DNA of 64,000 nt, taken from positions 55,762,247-55,826,246 of the forward strand of contig NW_026262604.1 in NCBI RefSeq assembly GCF_021869535.1. The letters are read 5' to 3'. Below, piece after piece: positions 32,030-43,424 of the stretch. The stretch comes from Mytilus californianus. Its lineage: Eukaryota; Mollusca; Bivalvia; Mytilida; Mytilidae. The notes below the pieces were generated by a model. The model was not told where the DNA came from, made no database searches, and worked only from the letters and a program-made list of their open reading frames with translations. The first letter of the stretch is position 1. Each line of letters starts with the position of its first letter. A program made the translations under genes and the position numbers.

Positions 32030-33620
32030 GATGATGATGATGGATGGTTGCTTATCGTCGAGCTGCATATTAATATATGTATAATTAGGGCAGGGACATG
32101 TTAATGTAAAATTAATATTAACTGTGCTTTGTACTAGACTGACAGGGCTCACGCTACCAGGCGACTAGGGCGAAGAAGTCGCTTTCCCATCCGTCACTTC
32201 CCTTTTCCCGACCCCCAAAAGAGAAAACAAGTCGCCCTGTTGTTTACGATACTCGCTTTCAGTCGCTTTCGTCTTTGGCAATATTCAATTTTTACCAAGT
32301 TGACGAAACAGCAATTTTCATTTAAAGTAAAGAAATTCAAGGCATAAACGATTTATTTTCTTCAAAAAAGAGGTTAAAGCATTGATTTATAAGCTGGTGG
32401 CATGTTATTTCATAAACACAATTTGTTATCACTTCCGGTACTTGTTACACAAGAACGTACATCAAATCATTCTAACTTTTGGCAAAATAAGTTATTACTT
32501 CATTAAAACTTGATGAAATTTGCCTGAAGTAAACTTGTTATCCATGTATTGCATTAAAAACGTCATATTCCTTTCCAAATAGCGTGTCAAACATTGTTTA
32601 TTTTTGTAAATTTTTCTTCGTCCGACATTTAAATTATTGGGCATATTATTGTACAACTACGGATCGGAGTTGGAATTTCATCGGAAACGGACCCACTATG
32701 ACTGACAAATGACTGAAATCCAGATTCTTGCGATAATGACTACGGACACATGAATGGCACTGCTGACAGACAAAAATTGGTCCCAAAAGAAAAAATTACG
32801 CATTCCACAGGCATTAACATACTTTTGGTTAGATCTTCTTGATTAATGTATATATTTCCATGTATATATGCATTGTTTCAATTTATAAGTTAAAGTTGCT
32901 CAACTCTGGGACTATTACACTAATAAAATCATATTATGTCCAAGCTTAATTGTTAAATTTATATATCTTTTTAATGAGAAATCATTAATTTCATGAACAT
33001 GATAACAGAGTAGTTTTTTTAATTGAATTTTAATTTTTTTCATTGCCAGATATTTAATTGTTTTTCTGACAAGAGAACTCATTTGATTGTGCAACTAGAT
33101 ATGATAAAATTAAACAACTTTAAATTTGAAAAGTTACTTTAATCATGTTAATTGTATACCCAGGTACAAATTGAACAATATAAAAAAGATAAGATACATA
33201 TGGCCCTTAATGTATTATTGTAAAATCCAAACATTGTAGCCCCGCAAGCGAACAAGCACTTCTCTTTAAAATCTATCCACTTCTCCCTCTCAATTTCAAA
33301 AAGAGAAGTCACTTCTCCCTATGATTCTGAAGTAGTGTGAGCCCTGGACTGACATGCTGAACTGGATTTTAAATGTGCTAGTTCACAAGATAACAATCCA
33401 AGCAGTCTGCAGGAAGACATATCACCTTACCATGCTTACCTGGACATATTATTCTGACTCTGGGCCTACCAGTGTTTGCTTTTACTCCTTCATGCCACGT
33501 GCTTAGTGGAGAAGCAGCAAATACCAATTTTAAAGTATTTGGTTTGACCTTGATGGGGTTTGAAACCCACAACCTCCCTCACTCGAGGCGAACACACTAC
33601 CATGACACAATGCATGAGGC
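32030..33620 (-). mobile_element. tRNA-derived SINE (long-bodied), split by insertion
   Basis: Left part 32030-32142 (gatgatgatggatggttgct ... ctgtgctttgtactagactg), right part 33347-33620 (gctagttcacaagataacaa, cattattctgactct-like, agaagcagcaaataccaatt). The minus-strand start is a tRNA-like head (catggtagtgtgttcgcctc, ggttgtgggtttcaaacccc). Sister copies at 45330-45750 and 55410-55735 read through the split point. Confidence 0.75.
32143..33346. mobile_element. 1.2-kb TIR element, CAGGGCTCAC ends, inserted in a SINE
   Basis: The left end CAGGGCTCACGCTACCAGGC matches the reverse complement of the right end (cagggctcacactacttcag). GACTGA flanks both ends (32137-32142, 33347-33352), and the SINE consensus resumes immediately with one GACTGA. 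Subterminal sequence is rich in gaagtcgctttccc / agaagtcacttctccc motifs. The CAGGG start is hAT-like, but a 6-bp duplication is short for hAT (8 bp), so the superfamily is left open. No transposase recognised. Confidence 0.75.
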
Positions 33621-33631
33621 CACCTTGTTTA

Positions 33632-33901
33632 ACTTCGATCTTCAAATATGCTAATTTCATTATTTTTCCATTAAATGACAATTTTTTTTGTACACGCACA
33701 TTGTAACTAGCCTACAGAGATCAATTCTCCATTTCTCTTGTATGTTAATTTTAGCAGTGCACTTGAACAGTAAGTTAGTGTGCTAAAGCTTTAAATAGTA
33801 CCCTTGGGAATATTTCTGTAATCAAATATTCATTAACTACTCATACAAACAGACAAAGGTCAAGATTTTAAAGTAACATGATTGGTTTTCTTTATACTTG
33901 G
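33632..33901. mobile_element. CAGTCAGGGG-family element remnant, left part
   Basis: cttcaaatatgctaatttca ... gtaagttagtgtgctaaagc ... gattggttttctttatactt is the reverse complement of 43040-43270 inside the complete element 42670-43370. It continues at 40393, after the 6.5-kb insertion. The left TIR is missing. Confidence 0.65.
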
Positions 33902-34072
33902 AACCGGTTGGGAAAGATCCTCATAAATGGGTTTTATTCCCATTTATGGGTATTGTACCCCAAAAAGGGTTTTAATTTTCAGTGATTGGTAAGATCCTTG
34001 CTGTTATGGCACAGACATTAAGGTAGATGACAACATTTTTCCCATAGCCACCATAACAGAAATATCATCCAG

Positions 34073-34848
34073 CAGTCAGGGGACTTACTTAAATAAGTGA
34101 TTTTTAAATCACTGATTCAAGTAACATTTTGTCCACAAATGTTGGAAGTAAGAGTTGTCTTTCTTTAATAATCACCTATTTTTAAAAGTAGTACAAATAA
34201 ATCACTAGACTAAGTGATTTAATTTATTGTAGCTTTAAATATACAATACTAATGATCCAGGGACTAATTATATTGCTAAAATTATCAGAACCAACATCTG
34301 TGTTGACATGGTTGATAGGATGACCAGTCATGTTCGGTGATGACCTTGTACTGTATCTTGGATAATGACATGAAAATCACTTGTTTAAGTATCATACCTC
34401 TATTTTCTTCCAAAAAAACACTTCTTTAAGTATCATTATTTTAACTACCCCCACTAATTTCAACACCCCAGAACAGTGAAATTTTGATCGCAAACAGTAA
34501 AATTTATTACATAATCTGTAAGATGAAACCTTGAATTTTACAGGAAAATTACTCCCACTGCTGGGAAAAATCTGTTAAGAAAGTATCAGTTCATTATGTT
34601 AAGCCTTCATTATAGCAATATAGAATTTACAGCTAAATGATTGCATCAAAGGCATAAACCTTGCTATTTAAAAGAAGAAAAAGGATCATTTTTTTCCAAT
34701 TTTACTAATAATAATAATAAGATATAATCTAAACCTATATGTTTAAGATTTTGGTAAAACTACATAATCACAATTTGTGAAAAAATTTGGAATTTGCTAC
34801 TTAAATAAGTAATTTGTAAATCATTTATTTCAGTAATTTCCCTGACTG
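34073..34848. mobile_element. 776-bp CAGTCAGGGG-TIR element, 5-bp TSD TCCAG
   Basis: Left end CAGTCAGGGGACTTACTTAA; the reverse-complemented right end is CAGTCAGGGAAATTACTGAA. TCCAG at 34068-34072 and 34849-34853. The sister sequence at 31711-31730 (atatcatcaggataaaag) is the uninterrupted site. Subterminal palindromes of the type AAATCACT..AAGTGATTT occur at both ends. The interior is shared with 44995-45285. Confidence 0.85.
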
Positions 34849-35000
34849 TCCAGGGAAAAGTTGATAGCCTTCAAAAAGTAGGTTTTTCATAGACCATTAT
34901 CTTTGTAATTAGTTCTCATTTGAAATATGGTTTCAAAAGGAAAAATGTTGACATTTATACAAATATTTGTGCCATGATAGCCATTATGATGAAATACAGT

Positions 35001-35334
35001 ATAACTGGTTTTTTCGCGGGTGTAAAATTTCACGATTTAGGGGCAACTTAGAATACGGTTTTTATTTTGGCGTATTCATGGGATTCTCAATTCCCAATTG
35101 AATATTTTGTTGGATACTGAAATGGTTGAAGTAAAAAAAAGTCAATCAAAAAAGTGTCTATTGCAATGATTAAATAATCATGATAATTTTTCATTCTGAT
35201 TGTTATTTATTGATTATATTCTGATACAGTTAATCAATAGAATACCGCAACTTAGATATTTGTCACAGGTGTATAAGCTACTTGTAATTGTTACATTTGA
35301 TTAGTTATGAAATTGATCGTAAACGTTACGGTTG
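35001..35334. other. Unassigned insert start; no gene seen
   Basis: Begins after tacagta (34995-35001) with taactggttttttcgcgggt; the same TACAGTA occurs at 40165-40171 at the far end. TTGATTAGTTATGAAATTGA at 35297 is repeated beyond the next element. Confidence 0.45.
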
Positions 35335-36777
35335 AGGCAGATTCCAAATAAGAAAGTTGAAAAATTCCCAAAATTATGTTTAACAAAATCAACACCAATG
35401 GAGTTCTGTTTCGGAATACATGTTATACTTATATAAGTAAACATTTATGACAAAAAATAGATCTATTCACATTATATTTTTTAAATAAAGAACACCTTAA
35501 AAAAATGTTGCTATCATAACAAAATTGACAGACATTTTGACGGAAAATTCTTATGTTAGCAACACAAACAATCCTGATATCTTCAGTATTTTCAAGGTTT
35601 GGATGTATATCTTGCTTAAATATGAAAGGCAAATTGGAATAAAATATTTCTTAACATCTGCACCAATAAAAAAGGAATTGTAATAACTTTAAAAAAGGAT
35701 TATCTTGGAGTTGCTAACATAAGATTTGACGGACATGAACAATGCTGCTAACATAAGATTTGACAGAAATGAAGTTGTTGCTAACATAATATTTGACGGA
35801 CTTTTTTGTTGCTAACATAATATTTGACGGACTTTTTGTTGCTAACATAATATTTGACAGACTTTTTTGTTGCTAACATAAGATTTGACGGACATTATTG
35901 TTGCTAACATAAGATTTGACAGACTAAATAGTGTTGCTAACATAAGATATTGACGGACTTGTTGCTAACATAAGATTGTGCTAACATAAATGAATTTGAC
36001 GGACAATATATCAATGTATATATTTGAGATTTTTAACTAACATTGGAGATCTTATCCTAGTTGAAAGTCATATTAAGAACTCCTGCAAAATACTGCCGCC
36101 TGACATTTAACAAGATTTCAACCCAGGACAGACAACTATAATTTGTAGCACATCCAAATGTTGCTAACATAAGATGACAAGTTTGACAGAACTTATGTTA
36201 GCAACAGATTTGATAAAACTATTGATTAAATAAAGTAAATTGAAAGATCCAAAATATGTATGTTTAATGTACATTATGAAATACAATTTTAACAGGCCTA
36301 TATAAGTACCTACAATGATGTGGCAAGATTTTATGAACATGTTGCTATCATAACATTTATTGACAGACGAGCATCTAATAAGCAAGGTATTTGAAATTGA
36401 AAAAAATATATATCACAGATGTTTTTAACAAAAGAAAAGCAAAAGATTTGGAAACAGGGATGTTTGAATAATCAGACTACACTAATAAAAACCATTATAC
36501 CAGTGTCAACTTAAAGCATTGTAAAACATAAACCTTGTGTCAAAAAATGGGAAGTAATTTCCGTCAAACATTTCACATTTTTCAACTTGTTTTGATCATT
36601 TCTACTTTTAATGGAAACAATCATATCCAATAATTGGTTTTCTTGCTTTATTTAACATTACTATTCAATAAAACATTCACATATTATCATTCAAATAACA
36701 GTTAGTAGTATTTTTTCTTAATTTGTTCTTTTTAACGGAAATTTTCTTTTCTTTATGGAATCTGCCTTGATTAGTTA
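35335..36777. mobile_element. 1.44-kb element with GTTGCTAACATAAGATTTGAC array
   Basis: Inverted ends AGGCAGATTCCAAATAAGAA (left) and aggcagattccataaagaaa (right, reverse-complemented). Inside, about a dozen copies of gttgctaacataagatttga + cggac occupy 35505-36370, mostly + oriented, with a few inverted (35545, 36190). A diverged 25-bp direct repeat starting TTGATTAGTTAYGAAATTGA lies on both sides (35297, 36777). No transposase seen. Confidence 0.65.
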
Positions 36778-38214
36778 CGAAATTGACCGTACCTTTGATG
36801 TAATGTACTTATAAATTAGGTTATAAAAGTATCAACTCTTATATAATATGACACTAATTAATAAAGGTCAAATACCTGACAGAGTACCTTACACTCTTTT
36901 ATTATTTGACACTAATTAATGAGGGTATAGAGTTTAATTACAACTCAAGACTCATTTTATAAAATACATGTATGTACAATGCCATTTGATATTTATGTTT
37001 TTGAAACTAACAATTAACGTTATAGACCTGCCCATAGGAAAAATATAGATTGTTGACAAAATGCTTAACCTACTTGGAAGTACCGAACGTATGCCTAAAT
37101 TTCCACAGAATTTATTTTCCCTATTTTTATTTAACATGTTTAGTTGCCAAAATTGCAGAAAATAACCCACTATATATGGCAGTCTGGGGTCCTACTTGTA
37201 CAAGTTATTTTTATTTTCTTGAAGAAGTAAATAATAATATATATACTTATACCATGTATACATGTTATATAAGTAAATTTGTTATATTAATATTTTCTTA
37301 TAAAGTTTGAATAATCTCCCCTGAATTTCCTCCAAAAATTTACTTGTATAAGTAATTTTTTTTACAATCCCTAAAATTCTCAAGTTTTGGAATGTAAAAT
37401 CATGCCTTAAACAATTTTTCTCTGGTTAGTTCAATCATAATTTTTTATTAGAGTTCAATGTTTCATCTCATTAATTCTACTAAGAAACTAATTGCGCAAA
37501 GATCTTAAGCAATTGCGAAAGGCCTTCAAAAATTGACCCTTGGAGGCTTGTAAATGAGCAATTTTTTGAAGATAACCGACAAACAAGTTGCTTTTTTTTT
37601 AAAAAAAGTCAATACGTGAACCTTAGAACATTTTTTATGCTAATTATTATTTCAACTGAATTGTAAATTATATCTCAGTATTTTCATTACCATGTGTGGG
37701 GAGAATAATATTTTCTTTTTATTGTACATTTGTAAATCAGGACAATTATGGCATGTTGAGAGTGGTGTTAAATATAAAGTAGGGAGATAAGGAATGTTTT
37801 TATTTCAATAGTTCATATCTGGATGGTGTGTAAAATGCAGAAATAAGATGCTACAACAAAATTTATATTTTGTAATATATTTTAGTGGTATGTTGACGAT
37901 TCTGAAAGAAAAATTAAATGTTTGGGCTTGATGTTTTTGATGTCGTATAACAGAAAAAATGATTATGCATATGCAATGCAGCAGTGGTGAAATACTAATA
38001 CAGAGTCAGAAATAAAATAATGAATGTCTTTTATAGAGACTGAGTGATGATAGATACAGTCAGAAATAAGATAATGAATTTCTATCATTTGTCTATTGAT
38101 AGTAATTAAGGCTCTAATTTTTTATCAAACTTAAATATAAATAAGGAAACAAAAGCAATAATTATAATAAATGACCGCGATGAAATCAGGTAGTTAGTTT
38201 TCAAGTATGAGTTG

Positions 38215-38378
38215 TTTTACATTGTCATTTTGAGGCCTTTTATAGCTTACTATGCTGTATGGGTTTTGCTTTTCTCATAGTTGAAGGCCGTACGGTGACA
38301 AATAGCTGTTCATTTCTACGTCACTTGGTATCTAGTAGAGAGTTGTCTTATTGGCAAACATACTACATCTTCCTTTTT
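38215..38378 (+). mobile_element. Retroelement 3' tail, 5'-truncated
   Basis: catttgaggccttttatagc-type start, gaaggccgtacggtgacaaa, agagttgtcttattggcaaa, catactacatcttcc. Confidence 0.75.
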
Positions 38379-38779
38379 TATTTATAGAAACCATACTTAT
38401 TCTTATATAAAAATACAAGTTAGGTTCTGGAAATTACGATGAAATTCAAAGGCACCTTTTACGTGTGTTAAATGCAGAATTTACAAGTCACATCGAAATG
38501 GTTCATAAATGAATATACGTTTGAGTCCTTAAAATAATTCTAACGATATGAAACGATTTACAGACTCTGAGTGATAGTTATTCTTTGGAGTTGAGGCGAT
38601 AACTCACTATTTATTTAAAACTTATGGTCAATGAACATGATGAAATTAAACAAATTGAGGATTGATATATTCCTCGATGTTTGGCATTACAACATGTACA
38701 AACTATTATAAATTACTACCGGTATGTGGTTTGCGAGGATATATTAGCAATTGTCCAAAAACATATAAAATAACAGGAA

Positions 38780-39330
38780 GATGAGTATTACCTATTCATG
38801 ATTCTTTTATAAAATTAACTTTTTAAGCATGGGTCTCCCAACAACTATCTCATATGTGAACTTAAGTATAGGGGAAATTTTGTTCGCTATGTTAAAGAAA
38901 TCTTGCCTGTGAAGACCATAACACCGTCATCTCTATATTGACAGTGTAATTTGATGTTTTCTTTCCATTTGAACTTATCTACGATATTTATTAATATAAC
39001 AGACAGATGCAGATATGTGCATGATGGTGAAAATATACCACCTATATATGGAGATAACTTGTTTGTATAACTTTCCATTAAACTCAAATTTATTGTTTTT
39101 TAGAATTAATTAAACAAATGCAGTTTAATCTTTTTCATTGAGAATCTTTAAAGGATATTCTTTTGTGTCAATTAATTCTTCTGCATTGATAACTGTTTCT
39201 TTTAAATTATCAATGATCATATTTGTGTATATTTACGTTTCATCATAGGCAATAAGAATGCATTCCCTTTTTACCTCGTGTGTTTTATTAATGAAATCTT
39301 TTGTATCTTGAACTTAAAAGTTATGCCTCT
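38780..39330 (-). pseudogene. Reverse transcriptase relic with YRDDG motif
   Basis: On the minus strand, in two frames: IIDNLKETVINAEEL, then LILKNNKFEFNGKLYKQ (39120-39050), then DKFKWKENIKLHCQYRDDGV (38980-38920; YRDDG is the catalytic-box variant), then FFNIANKISPILKFTYEI (38905-38840). Order and spacing fit an RT palm/thumb of the Penelope-like type; the lineage call is tentative. Frameshifts show it is dead. It is not the same family as 4168-6600, judging by sequence. Confidence 0.6.
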
Positions 39331-40239
39331 TCGAAATTGATTTTATATTAGATCATTTAATCTCTCAATGCGTCTCGTGGTAGAGTTACACTTATTGATG
39401 ATCAGTTGTAAGGAACATTAATTAATGTCTCCTACTAGTTGACCGGCATTACTCAATGTCTCATTAATTATTTCTAGATTAATTTAATGAATTTTTGAAA
39501 GACTGAGGTACATGTGTCCATGTTTTGAATCATTATTATTCTTTAAGAATTATACATGTTATACGTATTGGAATCTATTTCTATTTTTCTACATAGATTT
39601 TATCAACTATATCTTTTATTACATATAGCATATAAGTGAGTTACCTATCTGTGTAAAGTTCTTTATTGCCAAGTTTTAGATATCTTAAATGCTCCGTATG
39701 GAGGTGCTCTTAATTGCAGGAAGCTAATACAGATAAGGAGAATAAATGTTCCGAATGAACAATAATTAAGGTTCCGAATATTCCTCCATAGACTATATTT
39801 CTAACTAATTAATATGCGTGAACCCTCAGGGGTTCACGCAATGAGATTTTCACTGTCCATGAAATTGCACTTAAATGATAAGTAACATAGAAAAGACATC
39901 TGCAAAGGACAGACAATTGAAAATGCTATTAGACCAAAGAAGTCCTGAGAAATTCAAGAAAAGAAGATAGTATGACTTTTTTACTTGCATAAGTAAAAAA
40001 ATCTGAATGTCTAAGGGACATAACTAAGCCATTAAAATAATTTACCTATACAAGTAAATAAAATACACTTGTATAAGTATCTTACAAATTTACTTGTATA
40101 AGTATATTAATATTTACTTCTTCAAGTAAATAAAAATAGCTTGTACAAGTAGTACCCCTGACTGTACAGTACAAAAAAAAAAATAATTTGATTTTTGTAA
40201 ATTGATACCCAATTTTTGGAAAAATACCCTTAAAAGGAG

Positions 40240-40350
40240 ATAGTAGAAATAAGATGATGTGGTATGAGTGCCAATGAGACACCTCTCCATCCAAGTCACA
40301 ATGTGTAAAAGTAAACAATTATATGTCAAAGTACAGCCTTCAACACAGAG
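40240..40350 (-). mobile_element. Retroelement 3' tail inside the 6.5-kb TIR element
   Basis: aagatgatgtggtatgagtg, ccaatgagacacctctccat, ccttcaacacagagcccatt; 3' terminus at the left. Confidence 0.7.
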
Positions 40351-40392
40351 CCCATTTCAAGGGCCATTTGTGAGGATCTTTCCAAACCTGTT

Positions 40393-40777
40393 AGAATAAT
40401 CAACTTCAAGGTTATGGCCTGATCTACAAATTATTCCAGTTTATGCATATTTCAAATAAACTGTAAAAACTGACAAGCTCATGGAGTAAAAGATCATTTC
40501 TGCATGTACATGTATATATATAGTTTGTTTTTTTTTCAAATGAAATCCTGGTCTTCCATGTCTTCTAACCAATACAAAAATCAAGCTTGTGTGAAAAATA
40601 TCAAGAACATTTTATAAAAACTTACTAAAGTTTTATTTTTACTGCTCAAATTACTTGTTTCATTGATTTTAAAAGTCTGTGTCTGATTTTGTAAAAAATT
40701 TCAATTTTTCAATTCAAAAATCACTTATAAAGTTTTTTTTTTTTTTTAAATCACTTGTATAAGAAGTACCCCTGACT
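40393..40777. mobile_element. CAGTCAGGGG-family element remnant, right part
   Basis: The reverse complement of 42690-43030 with the right TIR cttgtataagaagtacccct, gactata at 40750-40777. Together with 33632-33901 it forms one element interrupted by 33902-40392. Confidence 0.65.
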
Positions 40778-41064
40778 ATACATGGGCCTTTTATAGCCGA
40801 CTATACTGGTGGAGGACAAGTTACTGTCACCTTGCATTTCATGCAATAACATGAATAATGGACACATTGTGTAAATACAGCATGCTGCTATTTTCTTCAT
40901 AAAAATATAGATTATGCAAGTGCATGTATACATACATGTATAAGATTTTGATTGATTTTGGAACATTCAAATAAGAATTAAAAAGATGAGTTTCGATCTG
41001 TTTTGTAGGGTTCTTATACATTGTATCAACTCAATTTTGAAATAGTCACAGACTTTACATAGAT

Positions 41065-41225
41065 ATTTTTATGCCCTCGCTGTAGGCGACAGGGGCATTA
41101 AGTGTTACTTTTGACCCTCTGTCTTTCCTTCTTTCCGTCCATCTGTCCATTCTGTTTTTGGTTGTTTGAAGATTGAGCGGGGGCATTCTTGTCCTCATAG
41201 ACACATCCTTCTTTTATTTCAGCCT
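41065..41225. mobile_element. Fragment of the GGGGGCATTAAGT repeat
   Basis: ttatgccctcgctgtaggcg, acaggggcattaagtgttac; a diverged end of the element at 48029-48785. Confidence 0.6.
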
Positions 41226-41474
41226 GAAATAAGTTTAAGTCAGATGTATTGATATTTATTCATATATATTATGGAATTGTTCATATGATCTGGATTCAAA
41301 TGACAGCTTGCAATAAAACCATGCATTGCTCAGTAGGCTGAAGCACCAACCACTGTTGCCTCAAAGTTTAAAAAATATATAACCACATGGTTCCAAAATA
41401 TATATCAGTAAAAAGTTAATATAGACACATATTAGAAAGAAATGGAACTACACAATGTACCTACATACCTAATA

Positions 41475-41625
41475 AAATTGAGAATGGAAACAGGGAATGT
41501 TTCAAAGAGACAACAACCCGACCAAAGAGCAGAAAACAGCCAAAGGCCACCTATGGGTCTTCAACACAGCAATGAAAAATCCTGCTCCCAGAGGTTGGCC
41601 TCAGCTGGCCCCTAAATAATAATGT
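41475..41625. mobile_element. Dispersed repeat (CAAAGAGACAACAACCCGAC family)
   Basis: aatggaaacagggaatgttt, caaagagacaacaacccgac, acctatgggtcttcaacaca. The start of the same repeat recurs at 63938-64000. Confidence 0.65.
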
Positions 41626-41941
41626 ATACTAGTTCAGTGAAAATGGACATCACACTAAACTCCAAAACATACAAATGAACCAAAATTAAAAGAACATAAA
41701 AGACTAACAAAGGCCAGAGGTTCCTTACTTTGGACACACGCAAAAATGTAGCTTGGTTAAAAACATGTTTTTGTGAGATCTCCCCCTTCCCCATCCCTCT
41801 ACTCTAATTTTTAAACAGACACATATATATTTTTTTTTGTCCTGGGCACCATTGTTTTGATCGGGTTGATTGATGCAAAGAACATTAGAACATGTAAATT
41901 GAATATATTTTTTTTTATAAAATAATTATTTTTTTTTACAG

Positions 41942-42086
41942 AGCAGTAACAAAGCTTGCCATTGGTGGGGCTGCTGTCTATGTTACAGTGGACCAGGGAG
42001 TATGGAAAAATTCTCAACAGGCCAGCAAGGCTGCAGAAAAAGTCAGAAATAATGTTTTATCTGCAACAAATGAATACAGCAAACAG
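41942..42086 (+). CDS. MIC13: MIC13/QIL1 (MICOS subunit), internal exon with TM segment
   Basis: Acceptor tttttttttacag, donor cag|GTAAAT, phase 2 in and 0 out. It encodes AVTKLAIGGAAVYVTVDQGVW then KNSQQASKAAEKVR and ATNEYSKQ. The small-residue (GG-A) helix followed by VYV-DQ is the signature of MIC13, the roughly 118-residue inner-membrane protein that bridges MICOS subcomplexes at cristae junctions. Only about 10-15 N-terminal residues (start codon) remain to be found, in an upstream exon I could not identify. Exon phases join cleanly with the next two exons. Confidence 0.85.
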
Positions 42087-42669
42087 GTAAATGGATTCAA
42101 TTGCCAAAAGACCTACCATAGCAGATAATTTTTTTGCTATAAATGGTTCTCCATGAAATTGTACCACAAGGTTTCATATACCATAAAAGGAAGGTTTGGA
42201 TTGATTTGGGGGGTTATGGCCTTAACCATGTTATCCGTTTAGGAAAAAGGGGCCAAAAACAGAACTTTTCTAATACTTTGTATAAATTGCTTATTTGTTG
42301 ACCAATTTCAAAAGGGTTTCATTCAAAGTCTTGAATTTTTAGGGTTGTTTGATATGCTGAATCTAACCGTGTTTTGGTATTTTGGGTCCAGTTTTCAAAT
42401 TGGTCCACATTAAGGTCCAAAGGGTCCAATGTTTAACTTAGTTTGATTTTAACAAAAATTGTTTCAATGGTTTCTTTGATATGCTGAATCTAAACATGTA
42501 ATTAGATTTTGAATTGGGCCCAGTTTTCAAGTTGGTCCAAATCAGAGTCCAAAATTAAACTTTGTTTGATTTCAACAAAAAATGAGTATATGGGATTCTT
42601 TGGTATGCTGCATCTAACCATGCATTTAGATGTATGATTTTTGGGCCCCGTATTCAGATTGGTCAACAT

Positions 42670-43370
42670 CAGTCAGGGGTACTACTTAAACAAGTGATTT
42701 CAGAATCACTCCCTCGAGTGATTTTGGCTGTGAAATATTAAAAATTTTCACCCAGACTTTTTAAAATCACTGAAACAAGTAATTTTAGAAGTTAAAATGT
42801 AATCACTTTAATAAGTGTTTATATCATTTTTCTTGATATTTTTCCCACAAGCTTGATTTTTTTATTGGTAAAAAGACAACAATTCCATTGAAAAAACAAC
42901 TATGTATATGCAGAAATTGTCTTTTGCTTGATAAGCCTGACACTTTTACAGTTTTTTTTAAAATATGCAAAAACTGGAATAGTTTGTAGATCAGGTCATA
43001 ACCTTGAAGTAGATCATTCTAACTCTAAAGAAAACCAATCAGGTTACCTAATATTGTTGATCTTTGTCTGATAGTAAGAGTAGTTAATGAATTTTTGATT
43101 ACAGAAAAATTCCCAAGGGTACTTTTAAAAGCTTTAGCGCACTAACTTACTGCCCAAGCCCACTGGTGAAATTAATATACAAAGAAAAAGGGATAATTGA
43201 TTTATGTAGGAAAATTATAGAAAAGATTGTGAAAATATGGAAAATCAATGAAATTAGCATTTGAAGATCAAAGAAAACACTAAAATCACTTAAATAGGTG
43301 ATAACTGAATTTATCAAATCACTGAAATAAGTGATGATGAAATCACTTGTTTAAGTAGCACCCCTGACTG
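42670..43370. mobile_element. 701-bp CAGTCAGGGG-TIR element, 5-bp TSD AACAT
   Basis: TIRs of 32 bp with one mismatch: CAGTCAGGGGTACTACTTAA (left) and, reverse-complemented, CAGTCAGGGGTGCTACTTAA. AACAT at 42665-42669 and 43371-43375. Subterminal palindromes such as aatcactgaaataagtgat recur on both sides. No ORF of note: a non-autonomous element with intact ends and a clean target duplication. Confidence 0.9.
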
Positions 43371-43424
43371 AACATTGAGGTCCCAAGGGTACAAAATTAA
43401 ACTTCGTTTAATTTCATCAAAATA

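Larger units (their letters stand above)
37180..40164. mobile_element. 3.0-kb CAGTCWGGGG-TIR element
   Basis: Left end CAGTCTGGGGTCCTACTTGT, acaagttatttttattttct, tgaagaagtaaataataata; the reverse complement of the right end is cagtcaggggtactacttgt, acaagctatttttatttact, tgaagaagtaaatattaata. The TIR is about 85 bp at roughly 85-90% by eye. Subterminal palindromes ACTTGTATAAGT recur at both ends. The interior holds a retroelement tail (38215-38378) and an RT relic (38780-39330). No clean TSD. Confidence 0.75.
33902..40392. mobile_element. 6.5-kb TIR element (AACCGGTTGGGAAAGATCC ends) hosting others
   Basis: The left end aaccggttgggaaagatcct, cataaatgggttttattccc and the right end ggccatttgtgaggatcttt, ccaaacctgtt are inverted copies of the TIRs of 30528-31967. 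Internal sequence (about 33995-34072, 34854-35000, 40172-40235) aligns with 31670-31925. Everything else in it is inserted sequence: 34073-34848, the block 35001-40164, and a retroelement tail at 40240-40345. No coding sequence of its own was recognised. Confidence 0.7.

Noticed and set aside
35505-36370. CRISPR-like regular repeats
   Set aside because: Repeats are degenerate, spacers are of irregular length and very short, inverted copies occur, and the context is eukaryotic transposon DNA.
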